64,000 nucleotides of DNA from Bacteroidia bacterium (GTDB lineage Bacteria > Bacteroidota > Bacteroidia > Bacteroidales > Prolixibacteraceae). Below, piece after piece: positions 1 to 8,826 of the stretch (position 1 is its first letter; every line of letters starts with the position of its first letter). The stretch is from assembly GCA_026391315.1 (NCBI GenBank), contig JAPLDT010000101.1:52727-116726 (forward strand), in the 5' to 3' direction. Position numbers and translations under genes: made by a program. The notes beneath the pieces are model-generated. The model ran no database searches. It had not been told where the DNA came from and saw nothing but the letters and a program-made list of their open reading frames with translations.

Positions 1-681
1 CAGGTCAGGGATATCTTTTCAATCATGTCGAATAAGGGATTCTGGCTGATTGCCATTCTTTGTGTCCTTTTCTATTCAGCTGTCTTTCCATTTATCAAAT
101 ATGCCGCCGACCTGATGGTCAATAAATATGGTTTGGAGCCTGAAGTTGCCGGCCTTATTCCAAGTTTATTGCCTCTGGGTACACTTTTCCTGACGCCTCT
201 GTTCGGCGGGATATATGATAAAATGGGTAAAGGTGCCACGATGATGATCATCGGCTCTGCTATGCTGATTGTTATCCATGGATTGTTTTCTATTCCAATT
301 ATTGATAGCTGGATCTTTGCAACCGTCCTGGTGATTTTGTTGGGAATTGCCCTCTCTCTCGTACCTTCTGCCATGTGGCCTTCAGTGCCGAAGATTATTC
401 CAGAAAGACAATTGGGAACTGCCTATTCGGTCATTTTTTGGATTCAGAACTGGGGTTTGATGGGCGTGCCATTTTTAATAGGCAGAGTGTTGGACAAATA
501 TTGTATTTCGGGTGAAAAAGTGGTGGATGGTGTGACAATCAGATCCTATGACTATACAATTCCAATGTTGATCTTTACCTCCTTCGGCGTAATGGCATTG
601 GTTGTAGCATTGATGTTGAAACGCGAAGACAGAATTAAAGGTTATGGATTGGAATTGCCAAATATTAAAAAGAGTGCCTAA
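1..681 (+). CDS. MFS transporter, C-terminal part (5' end outside window)
   Basis: The reading frame is open from the first base, so this is the 3' part of a longer gene; the ATG at 25 is internal. The visible ~226 residues hold about six hydrophobic helices. There is a loop between helices with the pattern GGIYDKMGKG, which resembles the cytoplasmic loop 8-9 motif of major facilitator superfamily carriers. The tail KREDRIKGYGLELP is basic and cytoplasmic-like. The substrate cannot be told from this part. The last codons and the stop lie inside the left arm of a long imperfect inverted repeat (671-790), which probably also ends the transcript. Assignment to MFS is good; the specific function is unknown. 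Confidence 0.8.
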   Translation, partial: QVRDIFSIMSNKGFWLIAILCVLFYSAVFPFIKYAADLMVNKYGLEPEVAGLIPSLLPLGTLFLTPLFGGIYDKMGKGATMMIIGSAMLIVIHGLFSIPIIDSWIFATVLVILLGIALSLVPSAMWPSVPKIIPERQLGTAYSVIFWIQNWGLMGVPFLIGRVLDKYCISGEKVVDGVTIRSYDYTIPMLIFTSFGVMALVVALMLKREDRIKGYGLELPNIKKSA

Positions 682-790
682 AGTGAGCTAAAGTGACTAG
701 AGTGCCTAAAGTACTTCGCAACAAGCAGGATTGTTTGGATCCTCGTAACTTTAGTTCACTTTAGTCACTTTAGGTCACTCTAGTCACTCT
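671..790. repeat. Long imperfect inverted repeat built of ~10-bp units
   Basis: The left arm (671-712) and right arm (748-790) are near reverse complements with a few mismatches. Each arm is itself made of about four units of the form agtgRcYtaa. The left arm begins inside the last codons of the MFS gene. The transcript would fold into a stem of about 40 bp with a ~35-nt loop, so it may act as a terminator or mRNA stabiliser, or be a REP-like mobile repeat. Confidence 0.75.
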
Positions 791-822
791 CTGATTAATA
801 GAAATCATTTAATAATAAAGAA

Positions 823-2283
823 ATGAGCAAAGAAATAATCAACCTCGAACCCAAGGCGGTTTGGGGAAATTTTTATCAGCTGACGCAGGTCCCACGTCCG
901 TCCAAGCACGAAGAGAAAATCCAGGATTTCATGTTGAAGTATGGAAAATCACTCGGATTGGAAACAGAAAAGGATGCCGTTGGTAATGTAGTTATCCGCA
1001 AACCGGCTACTCCCGGTATGGAAAACAGAAAGGGCATCGTTATGCAAGGGCATCTAGACATGGTACCCCAGAAGAACAACGATACGAAACATGATTTTGA
1101 AAAAGATCCCATCGATGCCTGGATTGACGGCGAATGGGTGAAAGCTCGTGGTACAACCCTCGGGGCCGACAATGGCATGGGTGTTGCCGCAGCAATGACT
1201 GTTCTGGCTTCTAAAACACTGGTTCACGGACCCGTTGAGGCTCTGTTTACCTGTGATGAAGAGACAGGAATGACGGGCGCTTTTGGCCTTCAGGCCGGAT
1301 GGCTGAAAGGAGATATTCTGCTCAACATGGACTCAGAAGATGAAGGTGAACTCTATGTCGGATGTGCCGGTGGTGTGAATGGCAACATTGAGTTTGAATA
1401 CGACGAGATGATCGTTCCCAAAGGTTATTCATCCTATAAGCTGATAATAAAAGGATTAAAAGGTGGACATTCAGGGCTGGACATCAATCTCGGCCGCGGA
1501 AATGCCAACAAATTGATGGTTCGTTTTCTCAAGCATGCCATCCAGGAGATGGATGTCCGACTTGCTGAGGTCAACGGAGGAGGTATGCGCAATGCCATCC
1601 CGCGTGAGTGCTACGCCATTGTTGTGGTTCCCACAGAATCTATCGCTGATTTTATTGCTGCAGTTGCAAAATATGAGAATATCTACAAAGCCGAGCTGAA
1701 AATTTCCGAACCCAATTTAAATTTTGCCGCTGAAGAGTGTGCCAAACCAAAATCATTGATTGACGAAAGAGTTCAGGATGATATGATTGATTCTGTTTAT
1801 GCCTGTCCCAATGGGATGATCCGTATGAGCGACAGCATGCCGGGACTCGTCGAGACTTCAACGAATCTGGCTACCGTGAAGTCTGAAAACGGAGTGATAT
1901 CCGTTAAATGTCTTCTGCGTAGTTCGGTTGACTCAGCCAAAGATGATCTGTGCGAGCAGGTTGAAAGTGTTTTCTCACTGGCTGGAGGAATGGTCAGGTT
2001 TGATGGCGGTTATCCGGGTTGGAAACCAAACATGGATTCGGCCATACTTAAACAGATGCAGAAGATCTATGAAAATAAATTCGGAAAAGTTCCGGAGGTC
2101 AAAGCCATTCATGCTGGCTTGGAATGCGGTATCCTTGGGGCCAACTATCCCCATTGGGACATGATCTCTTTTGGGCCAACCATGCGTTTCCCTCACTCTC
2201 CGGATGAGAAAGTGAATATTCCGACAGTAGCTAAATTTTGGGACTTTTTGGTGGAAACGCTAAAAAATGTGCCATTAAAATAG
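823..2283 (+). CDS. pepD: Aminoacyl-histidine dipeptidase (M20 family, PepD-like)
   Basis: This cytosolic zinc dipeptidase hydrolyses Xaa-His and other dipeptides. The 486 residues match the usual PepD length. The metal site is visible: GHLDMVPQ near residues 75-82 (first His and Asp), LGADNGMGVA near 115-124 (bridging Asp), CDEETGMTGA near 145-154 (catalytic Glu and ligand Glu) and NMDSEDEG near 168-175. The C-terminal HAGLECG and SFGPTMRFPHSPDE blocks are also typical, the His being the last ligand. No signal peptide is seen. The gene stands alone, is preceded by the inverted repeat at 671-790 and is followed by a clear intrinsic terminator. Family assignment is firm; substrate range is inferred. 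Confidence 0.93.
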   Translation: MSKEIINLEPKAVWGNFYQLTQVPRPSKHEEKIQDFMLKYGKSLGLETEKDAVGNVVIRKPATPGMENRKGIVMQGHLDMVPQKNNDTKHDFEKDPIDAWIDGEWVKARGTTLGADNGMGVAAAMTVLASKTLVHGPVEALFTCDEETGMTGAFGLQAGWLKGDILLNMDSEDEGELYVGCAGGVNGNIEFEYDEMIVPKGYSSYKLIIKGLKGGHSGLDINLGRGNANKLMVRFLKHAIQEMDVRLAEVNGGGMRNAIPRECYAIVVVPTESIADFIAAVAKYENIYKAELKISEPNLNFAAEECAKPKSLIDERVQDDMIDSVYACPNGMIRMSDSMPGLVETSTNLATVKSENGVISVKCLLRSSVDSAKDDLCEQVESVFSLAGGMVRFDGGYPGWKPNMDSAILKQMQKIYENKFGKVPEVKAIHAGLECGILGANYPHWDMISFGPTMRFPHSPDEKVNIPTVAKFWDFLVETLKNVPLK

Positions 2284-2300
2284 CTTGATTTTTCGCATTA

Positions 2301-2342
2301 AAAATCCCGGTTTTGCACTTAGCTGAACCGGGATTTTTTTTT
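2301..2342 (+). terminator. Rho-independent terminator after pepD
   Basis: A 10-bp GC-rich stem, aatcccggtt pairing with aaccgggatt, encloses a ~13-nt loop and is followed by a run of nine T. It lies 18 bases after the pepD stop and separates pepD from the regulator of PUL 1. Confidence 0.9.
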
Positions 2343-2354
2343 GAATTAAATGGT

Positions 2355-2362
2355 TAAATTTG
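2355..2362 (+). promoter_or_regulatory. Candidate Bacteroidota -7 box for the triple-Y regulator
   Basis: TAAATTTG matches the Bacteroides -7 consensus TAnnTTTG exactly and lies 70 bases before the chosen ATG at 2432. No good -33 element is seen at the usual spacing, so this is tentative. If it is real, a TTG start at 2360 is impossible. Confidence 0.35.
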
Positions 2363-2431
2363 AGGGACATATTGGCGTTTGATTCAACAATAGCAATTAT
2401 TCAATCAATCGAAAATCATATTCATAAAGCA

Positions 2432-5350
2432 ATGATAGTCAGGCGAATTCATATCTTACTCCTATTTTGGCTGCTACTTCATTTGTCGTCTTATGCGGAA
2501 ATAAAAAAAATTGGTACCCCTTATATCCGGAATTTCCTCAAACGTGAGTACAGGGCAGGCACCCAGAACTGGAATATAGTACAGGATAAACGGGGATTTA
2601 TCTACACTGCCAACAACGAAGGATTGCTCGTTTATGATGGCAACCAATGGCAACTCTATAAGATGCCAAACTCTTCAATTGTCCGGGCACTGTTTGTTGA
2701 TAAAAGTGGCGATATTTATGTAGGCGCCTACAACGAAATGGGCAAGATGGTAACCCTTCCCAACGGGAAAATGGTTTATAAATCGCTGAAAAAATTTATA
2801 CCAGTTGAATATCAAAATTTTGATGATATCTGGAGCGTTTTTTCTTTTGAAAACAAGATTATATTTCAATCCTACAATTGTGCTTATATCTGTTCGCACG
2901 ACACCAGCATCTCGGTTTTACAGGCGCCGGTCCGGTTTCACCACGCTTTTAAAGTGAACGACCGTGTTTTTTTCAACGATCTTTCAGACGGACTTTTTGA
3001 ATACGATGGAAAGCGGCTTACAAAAATGGTTGGATGCGATAAATTGAGAGGAATGCAGATCTGGTCCATTCTACCTTTGTTCGGAACCAAGGATTTGATG
3101 ATATGTACTTTAAACAATGGGGTATTTCATTTCGATGGAAAAAGATTGGAGGAGTGGGGCAGTCCGGTGAATGAATTTTTGAAAAAAAATCAAATATTTT
3201 GCGCTTCAACGCTAAGGGATAAGTATTATGTAATTGGTACTGTCCAAAATGGAGTCATTATTGTGGATGAACATGGTAACATCTTTCAACATTTTCACAA
3301 GAAAAACGGATTGCAAAACAATACTATTTTGAGCCTTTTTACGGATAGATCAGATAATCTGTGGCTTGGACTTGATAATGGTGTGGATTATGTCAATATC
3401 AATTCGCCGATTACCTTCCTTCAAAGTACTGATGGGATCGGTGCCGGTTATTGTGCCATTGTTAAGGATGGAAAACTCTACCTGGGAACGAACCAGGGAT
3501 TGTTCGTGACAGACTGGCATGGAAGTGAGCAAATCAGTAATCTCAAATTGATTCCTGGAACATTAGGCCAGGTTTGGTCACTAGAGATTCAGGATGGGGA
3601 GCTGTTATGCGGACACAACAATGGAACATTTGTCGTTGAGGATGAGAAGGCATTCTACATCGATCAAACACCTGGTGGATGGAAATACCTTCAGTTGAAA
3701 AAACATCCAGGATTTCTCATTGGAGGAACCTACAACGGATTGTCTTTATTTCAAAAAGTAGGTAATCATTGGCAATTTGCCAAGCACATCAAAGGGTTTA
3801 ATGAGTCTTTCAGGGTCTTTGAAGAGGATGAGGACGGGGATATATGGATGAGTCATGGTTTCAAGGGGATCTTCAAGGTCACTCTGAACAATGAACTCGA
3901 TTCGGTTACCTCCTCGCGGTTCTATAACTCAAAGGATGGATTGCCAACCAATTACAATCTGAACGTTTACAAAATCAAGAATAGGATTGTCTTCACCTCA
4001 AAACAAGGAGTTTACGAATACAACGCCAAGAATGATAATTTTGAAGTGTCGGTTTTTTTCAATCAACTTCTTCAGCCAATTTCAGATATCTCCTATCTGA
4101 AAGAGGACAAAAAGGGTAATATCTGGTACATAGCCTGGATAAATTCGGTCAACAGGGCCGGAGTTTTTAAGCTCAAAGAGGATTTACGGTACCAGCATGT
4201 ATCCGCACCTTTTGCAATCCTGTCGGGGAAGTTTATCAGCGGCTTTGAGTCAATTTATGAATATGGAGACGAGAATTATTTTTTGGGGACTGAAGAGGGA
4301 TTTGCCCATTACAGTCCAAGGATAGAAACCAACCTAAATCCTGAGTTCTCTGCCTACATTACGAAAGCTGTAGCATTGCATCAGGATAGTACTTTTTATC
4401 AGGGCAATAATTATTCTGCCAAAACCAGGGATCAGAAAAGAGAATACAATTTCCCATACAAGCGAAATGCCTTCAGGTTCATCTATTCATCTCCTATATA
4501 CGATAACCCCGGCAATATTGAGTACAGTTACAAATTGTCCGGTTTCACTGATGCGTGGTCGGAATGGAGTAGTTCATACATGAATGAATTTACCAATTTA
4601 CCGGAAGGTGATTTTGTTTTTATGGTGAAAGCGAGGAATCAACTTGGTATCGAGAGTCTGTCGGATCAAATTGAATTCAGTGTCTTACCCCCCTGGTACA
4701 AGTCCGTATTGGCCTACGTTATCTACTTCTTTGTGGGACTTCTTTTGACACTTCTGGCAGTTTGGCTAATCTATCTTAGAATTGATATTTCTAAACGGAA
4801 GGATCGTCTTAAGCATTTGCAGGCATACCGACAGAAGGAGCAGGAGTATGTCAGAAATGCCCTGATTGATGAAAAGAAGATCATCAACCTGAAGAATGAG
4901 AAGTTAAAAGCTGAAATGATCCACCGAGATAAAGAGCTTGCCAATCAGACAATGGATCTTATCAGGAAGAACAAATTTTTGCTAAACATCAAGGAGGAGT
5001 TACTGAAACTAAAGAGACCTAACAATGATTTTGCATTGAATGACAAAATATCCTCTTTGATAGTGAAAATAGACAAGGATCTGGATCATAATAAACAATG
5101 GGAGGTATTTGAGTCAGCTTTTGATGAGGTACATGAGGACTTTCTCAATCGTCTGAAATCTTCCTACCCAAACCTGACTCCAAAGGAACTTCGCTTGTGT
5201 GCCTACCTGCGGCTAAATATTTCCTCCAAGGAGATTGCTCCCCTGATGAATATTTCAGTCAGGGGAGTCGAAATTTGCCGATACCGGGTACGAAAAAAAC
5301 TGGATATAGAACGTGACACCAATATGACCAGTTTTATCATCAATTTTTAG
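2432..5350 (+). CDS. Triple-tyrosine (Y_Y_Y) propeller regulator with C-terminal HTH
   Basis: This is a membrane-anchored one-protein sensor-regulator, and probably the switch for the beta-glucan locus that follows. The ATG at 2432 was chosen because it starts a good signal peptide (MIVRRIHILLLFWLLL); a TTG 72 bases upstream would put charged residues before it. After the signal come repeated propeller blades (for example GLLVYDGNQW, GNIWYIAW), then a Y_Y_Y domain near residues 683-746. One transmembrane helix follows near 759-783, then a charged coiled coil, and a LuxR-like helix-turn-helix in the last ~60 residues (LTPKELRLCAYLRLNISSKEIA). There is no histidine kinase domain, so DNA binding is likely direct or by proteolysis. 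Glucan oligomers as ligand is an inference from context. Confidence 0.88.
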   Translation: MIVRRIHILLLFWLLLHLSSYAEIKKIGTPYIRNFLKREYRAGTQNWNIVQDKRGFIYTANNEGLLVYDGNQWQLYKMPNSSIVRALFVDKSGDIYVGAYNEMGKMVTLPNGKMVYKSLKKFIPVEYQNFDDIWSVFSFENKIIFQSYNCAYICSHDTSISVLQAPVRFHHAFKVNDRVFFNDLSDGLFEYDGKRLTKMVGCDKLRGMQIWSILPLFGTKDLMICTLNNGVFHFDGKRLEEWGSPVNEFLKKNQIFCASTLRDKYYVIGTVQNGVIIVDEHGNIFQHFHKKNGLQNNTILSLFTDRSDNLWLGLDNGVDYVNINSPITFLQSTDGIGAGYCAIVKDGKLYLGTNQGLFVTDWHGSEQISNLKLIPGTLGQVWSLEIQDGELLCGHNNGTFVVEDEKAFYIDQTPGGWKYLQLKKHPGFLIGGTYNGLSLFQKVGNHWQFAKHIKGFNESFRVFEEDEDGDIWMSHGFKGIFKVTLNNELDSVTSSRFYNSKDGLPTNYNLNVYKIKNRIVFTSKQGVYEYNAKNDNFEVSVFFNQLLQPISDISYLKEDKKGNIWYIAWINSVNRAGVFKLKEDLRYQHVSAPFAILSGKFISGFESIYEYGDENYFLGTEEGFAHYSPRIETNLNPEFSAYITKAVALHQDSTFYQGNNYSAKTRDQKREYNFPYKRNAFRFIYSSPIYDNPGNIEYSYKLSGFTDAWSEWSSSYMNEFTNLPEGDFVFMVKARNQLGIESLSDQIEFSVLPPWYKSVLAYVIYFFVGLLLTLLAVWLIYLRIDISKRKDRLKHLQAYRQKEQEYVRNALIDEKKIINLKNEKLKAEMIHRDKELANQTMDLIRKNKFLLNIKEELLKLKRPNNDFALNDKISSLIVKIDKDLDHNKQWEVFESAFDEVHEDFLNRLKSSYPNLTPKELRLCAYLRLNISSKEIAPLMNISVRGVEICRYRVRKKLDIERDTNMTSFIINF

Positions 5351-5444
5351 TTGTGATGAAATACATTTTCTTAACATTTAAGAGTTTGATGTATTAATGC
5401 AATTAGCAAAATATTTTATTAATATCTATGTATCAAATATATAA

Positions 5445-5509
5445 TTGTATTTTTGATGTAGTAAAGATGTATTAACAATTATTTGATGTTGTATTTTTGA
5501 TGTAGTAAA
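5445..5509 (+). promoter_or_regulatory. Perfect 21-bp direct repeat upstream of susC (candidate operator)
   Basis: The 21 bases at 5445-5465 recur exactly at 5489-5509, 44 bp (about four helical turns) apart. The core is tttttgatgtagtaaa. Related shorter matches, tttgatgtatta near 5386 and gatgtattaa near 5466, lie in the same 270-bp leader. It sits between the regulator gene and its likely target, so it is a good candidate binding site for that regulator's HTH. Confidence 0.5.
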
Positions 5510-5512
5510 AAA

Positions 5513-5544
5513 TTGTTCGTTGTTATTAATAAAGGTTAAAATTG
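5513..5544 (+). promoter_or_regulatory. Candidate promoter of the PUL 1 susC operon
   Basis: TTG at 5513 is followed after 21 bases by TAAAATTG (5537-5544), one mismatch from the Bacteroides -7 consensus TAnnTTTG. It lies directly downstream of the 21-bp direct repeats and about 75 bases before the susC ATG, which leaves a sizeable leader. Confidence 0.3.
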
Positions 5545-5619
5545 CGACCAAATTCGAATACCGGGAATAGCTTTCCGGGATCAATAAGGTTAATTAAATT
5601 CTAACATTTATTAAAATTT

Positions 5620-8600
5620 ATGAAACAAACGATTTTTGCTCTTTTGTTTTTGTTAAGTTCTTTTGCACTATCTGCACAGGAACTTTTGGTAAAGGGTGTT
5701 GTCACTTCGGCCGACGATGGACAACCGATTCCGGGAGCGACTGTAGTCGTAAAGGGAAAAACTACCGGGATTATTACCAATCTCGATGGTGCATACTCTT
5801 TAAAGGTACCTGGAAACGCGACACTCGTATTCTCTTTTGTAGGATTAAAATCTCAGGAGATTGCTGTCAATAACAGGACTACTATCAATGTTGTTCTTGC
5901 ATCTTCAACCGAAGCCATCGAGGAGGTGGTTGTGGTTGGTTACGGTACTCAAAAGAAAAGTGTGGTTACCGGAGCTATATCCAGCGTAAAATCCAAGGAT
6001 CTTGAAAAAGTATCCCCGGGGCGTGTGGAACAAGCTTTACAGGGAAGGGTTTCTGGTGTTACAGTTGCCGCTAACTCTGGTCAGCCTGGATCAGCAGCAA
6101 CCATCCGGGTACGTGGTGTGACGACTTTTGGTGATGGCGGAAACAATCCCCTCTGGGTTGTGGATGGAGTTGTGGTCGATGCCGGAGGTATTGGTTACCT
6201 CAATCAGTCGGATATAGAATCCATTGAAGTACTTAAAGATGCCGCTTCTGCCGCGATTTATGGTACACGTGCTGCAACCGGTGTTATCCTAGTTACCACG
6301 AAGAAAGGTTCGGCCGGTAAGCTGAGTGTCAGTTATAACGGTTTCTATGGCGTATCAGGACCTGCAAAAATATTGAATCTGCTGAATGCTACTCAATATG
6401 GTGCATTACTGAATGAGAGATCAGTAGCAGGCGGTGGTAATGTTGTATTTCCAAATCTTGGTACATTAGGTGTCGGAACAGACTGGCAAAAGGCTATTTT
6501 CAACAACAGTGCCAAACGTTATTCACATGAACTCAGTCTGAGTGGTGGAAATGATAAGTCTACTTTCTATTTTTCACTTGGAATTCAGGATCAGCAGGGT
6601 ATTGTTGCCACTGACATTTCTGAATTCAATCAAAAGAATATGAGGCTTAACTCAACCCATAAAATCTCAAAAATTTTCACATTCGGTGAAACAATCGGAT
6701 ATACTCATCAGAAACAGACAGGACTCGGAAACACCAACAGCGAGTTTGGCGGGCCGCTGAGTTCTGCCATCAACCTTGATCCGGTTACTCCGTTGGTTGT
6801 GACGGATCCTGCAGCTGCCAATTTGGCTCCTTACAGCGTAAATCCTGTAATCAGGGATGCCAATGGGAATCCATACGGAATTTCAGCCATCGTCGGGCAG
6901 GAGATGACCAATCCACTGGCATACATCAAGACCAGACTTGGTCAATATGGATGGTCAGACAATTTTGTTGGTAATGCTTACCTGTCAGCCCAAATAACCA
7001 AAGATCTGATGATTAAATCTTCGGTTGGTGCAAAACTGGCTTATTGGGGAGATCAGGGCTTTAACCCGGTGTTTTATTTAAGTGCGACCAATCAGGTTCT
7101 CAGAAATAGTATTTACAAGAATAGTTCCAACGTCTTTAATTATAATGTTGAAAATACGATTAACTATTCCAAGATAATTGGTGATCATAATGTAAATGTT
7201 TTATTAGGTCAGGCCGTTTATGTTGATAACAATGGAGGTGGCCAGGGTGTCACGCTCTATAACCTTCCCGTTTCCAATTACGCGGACGCTTCCTTCAACT
7301 TTAATATTCCGGCAGCAACAGATAAGACCGGATGGGGTTCTGAGAATACTTTACATAAACTGACATCACTTTTTGCCCGTGTAAACTACAACTATAAAGA
7401 AAAGTACCTGTTTACCGGTATCTATCGTCGTGATGGTTCTTCCAGATTTGGTACCAATAATAAATATGGTGTTTTCCCTTCATTCTCATTGGGTTGGGTA
7501 GTCTCTAAAGAAAGTTTCTGGCCTGCCAATGAAATCGTTAACACTCTGAAAATCAGAGGTGGTTACGGTGTTGTAGGTAATGATGCCATCCGTGATTTTG
7601 GTTACCTTGCTACGGTAGGTGGTGGATTCAATTATACGGTTGGAAATTCAGGTTCGATTACAACTGGTTATGCACCTGCTTCTCTGGATAACCCTGATTT
7701 GCGTTGGGAAGAGACGGCTCAAGCCAATATCGGTTTCGAAGCAAGACTCTTCAAATCATTGAATCTAACTGTGGACTATTACAACAAGAAGACATCCGGT
7801 ATCTTAAGGCCTATCACCATTCCTGGATATGTTGGTGTTTCTTCTTCTCCGGTAGGCAATATCGCCGATATGGAGAACAAAGGATTAGAGGTCGAATTGA
7901 ACTACAGCAAGAAAATTGGCCAGGTAAATTTTTCAGCCAGCGGAAACGTAGCATACCTCAAAAACACAGTAACTTATGTGGCTGCTGATGCCAATTATAT
8001 CACAGGAGATGCATCGTTTCAATCCATGGGCGCCGTAACAAGAACCCAACAAGGTCAGTCTTACAACTCTTTCTATGGATACAAGACAGCAGGTATCTTC
8101 CAGAATGTGGCAGAGATCGCTGCTTATACCAATTCAGCAGGCCAACCAATTCAGCCGAACGCAAAACCAGGTGACTTCCGTTGGGTGGATACCAATGGTG
8201 ACGGTGTAATTTCAGATTTGGACAAGACCTTCCTTGGTAATAATATTCCGAAATACACATTCGGTCTGACGCTGAATCTTGATTACAAGAACTTCGACCT
8301 GATGGCCTTTGCTTCAGGTTCTGCAGGCAGCAAAATCTTCCAGGGATTGCGCCGTCTGGATATCAGTAACTCGAACTGGCAGACTGTTGCATTAAGCCGT
8401 TGGACAGGTGAAGGAACATCCACTACCTATCCTCGTCTTACCAGCAGTGATACCAATGGAAACTTTGGAAATATGTCAGATTTCTATCTGGAAAATGGTG
8501 ACTATGTCCGCCTCAAAGTGGTTCAGTTAGGATATTCATTACCTGCCAATATTGTCAGTAAGATCAATGCAAATAAACTTCGCGTTTATGTATCTGCAGA

Positions 8601-8727
8601 AAATTTATTGACTCTGACCAAATACACTGGTTACGATCCTGAAATCGGTGGCGGTGTTTTTGGTATCGATAAAGGTGTCTATCCTCAGGCACGTACGTTC
8701 ATGCTTGGCGTTCAATTACAATTTTAA
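5620..8727 (+). CDS. SusC/RagA-type TonB-dependent outer-membrane transporter (PUL 1)
   Basis: This is the outer-membrane pore that imports glycan oligomers together with the SusD-type lid encoded next. The order is: signal peptide (residues 1-19, ending SALSAQ region), a carboxypeptidase-D regulatory-like domain near 22-100 (GVVTSADDGQPIPGATVVVKG), a TonB box EEVVVVGYGTQKKS near 100-113, a plug domain (RGVTTFGDGGNNPLWVVDGV) and a C-terminal barrel ending in FMLGVQLQF with a terminal Phe. At 1035 residues it has normal length and no STN domain, which fits control by the triple-Y regulator and not by sigma/FecR. It probably imports beta-1,3-glucan oligomers, judged from the neighbouring GH16, GH30 and GH3 genes. 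Confidence 0.95.
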   Translation: MKQTIFALLFLLSSFALSAQELLVKGVVTSADDGQPIPGATVVVKGKTTGIITNLDGAYSLKVPGNATLVFSFVGLKSQEIAVNNRTTINVVLASSTEAIEEVVVVGYGTQKKSVVTGAISSVKSKDLEKVSPGRVEQALQGRVSGVTVAANSGQPGSAATIRVRGVTTFGDGGNNPLWVVDGVVVDAGGIGYLNQSDIESIEVLKDAASAAIYGTRAATGVILVTTKKGSAGKLSVSYNGFYGVSGPAKILNLLNATQYGALLNERSVAGGGNVVFPNLGTLGVGTDWQKAIFNNSAKRYSHELSLSGGNDKSTFYFSLGIQDQQGIVATDISEFNQKNMRLNSTHKISKIFTFGETIGYTHQKQTGLGNTNSEFGGPLSSAINLDPVTPLVVTDPAAANLAPYSVNPVIRDANGNPYGISAIVGQEMTNPLAYIKTRLGQYGWSDNFVGNAYLSAQITKDLMIKSSVGAKLAYWGDQGFNPVFYLSATNQVLRNSIYKNSSNVFNYNVENTINYSKIIGDHNVNVLLGQAVYVDNNGGGQGVTLYNLPVSNYADASFNFNIPAATDKTGWGSENTLHKLTSLFARVNYNYKEKYLFTGIYRRDGSSRFGTNNKYGVFPSFSLGWVVSKESFWPANEIVNTLKIRGGYGVVGNDAIRDFGYLATVGGGFNYTVGNSGSITTGYAPASLDNPDLRWEETAQANIGFEARLFKSLNLTVDYYNKKTSGILRPITIPGYVGVSSSPVGNIADMENKGLEVELNYSKKIGQVNFSASGNVAYLKNTVTYVAADANYITGDASFQSMGAVTRTQQGQSYNSFYGYKTAGIFQNVAEIAAYTNSAGQPIQPNAKPGDFRWVDTNGDGVISDLDKTFLGNNIPKYTFGLTLNLDYKNFDLMAFASGSAGSKIFQGLRRLDISNSNWQTVALSRWTGEGTSTTYPRLTSSDTNGNFGNMSDFYLENGDYVRLKVVQLGYSLPANIVSKINANKLRVYVSAENLLTLTKYTGYDPEIGGGVFGIDKGVYPQARTFMLGVQLQF

Positions 8728-8826
8728 CAATATACAGATATGAAACGAGCATATTCGCTATACACAAACACGGATGAAAATTCCAATGCGAGTTCCATCC
8801 AGCCTTTAAAAACAAATTATTTACGG

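Noticed and set aside
2360..2431. Longer N-terminus of the triple-Y regulator from a TTG start
   Set aside because: It would start inside a TAAATTTG promoter-like box and place charged residues before a clean signal peptide that begins at the ATG 2432.
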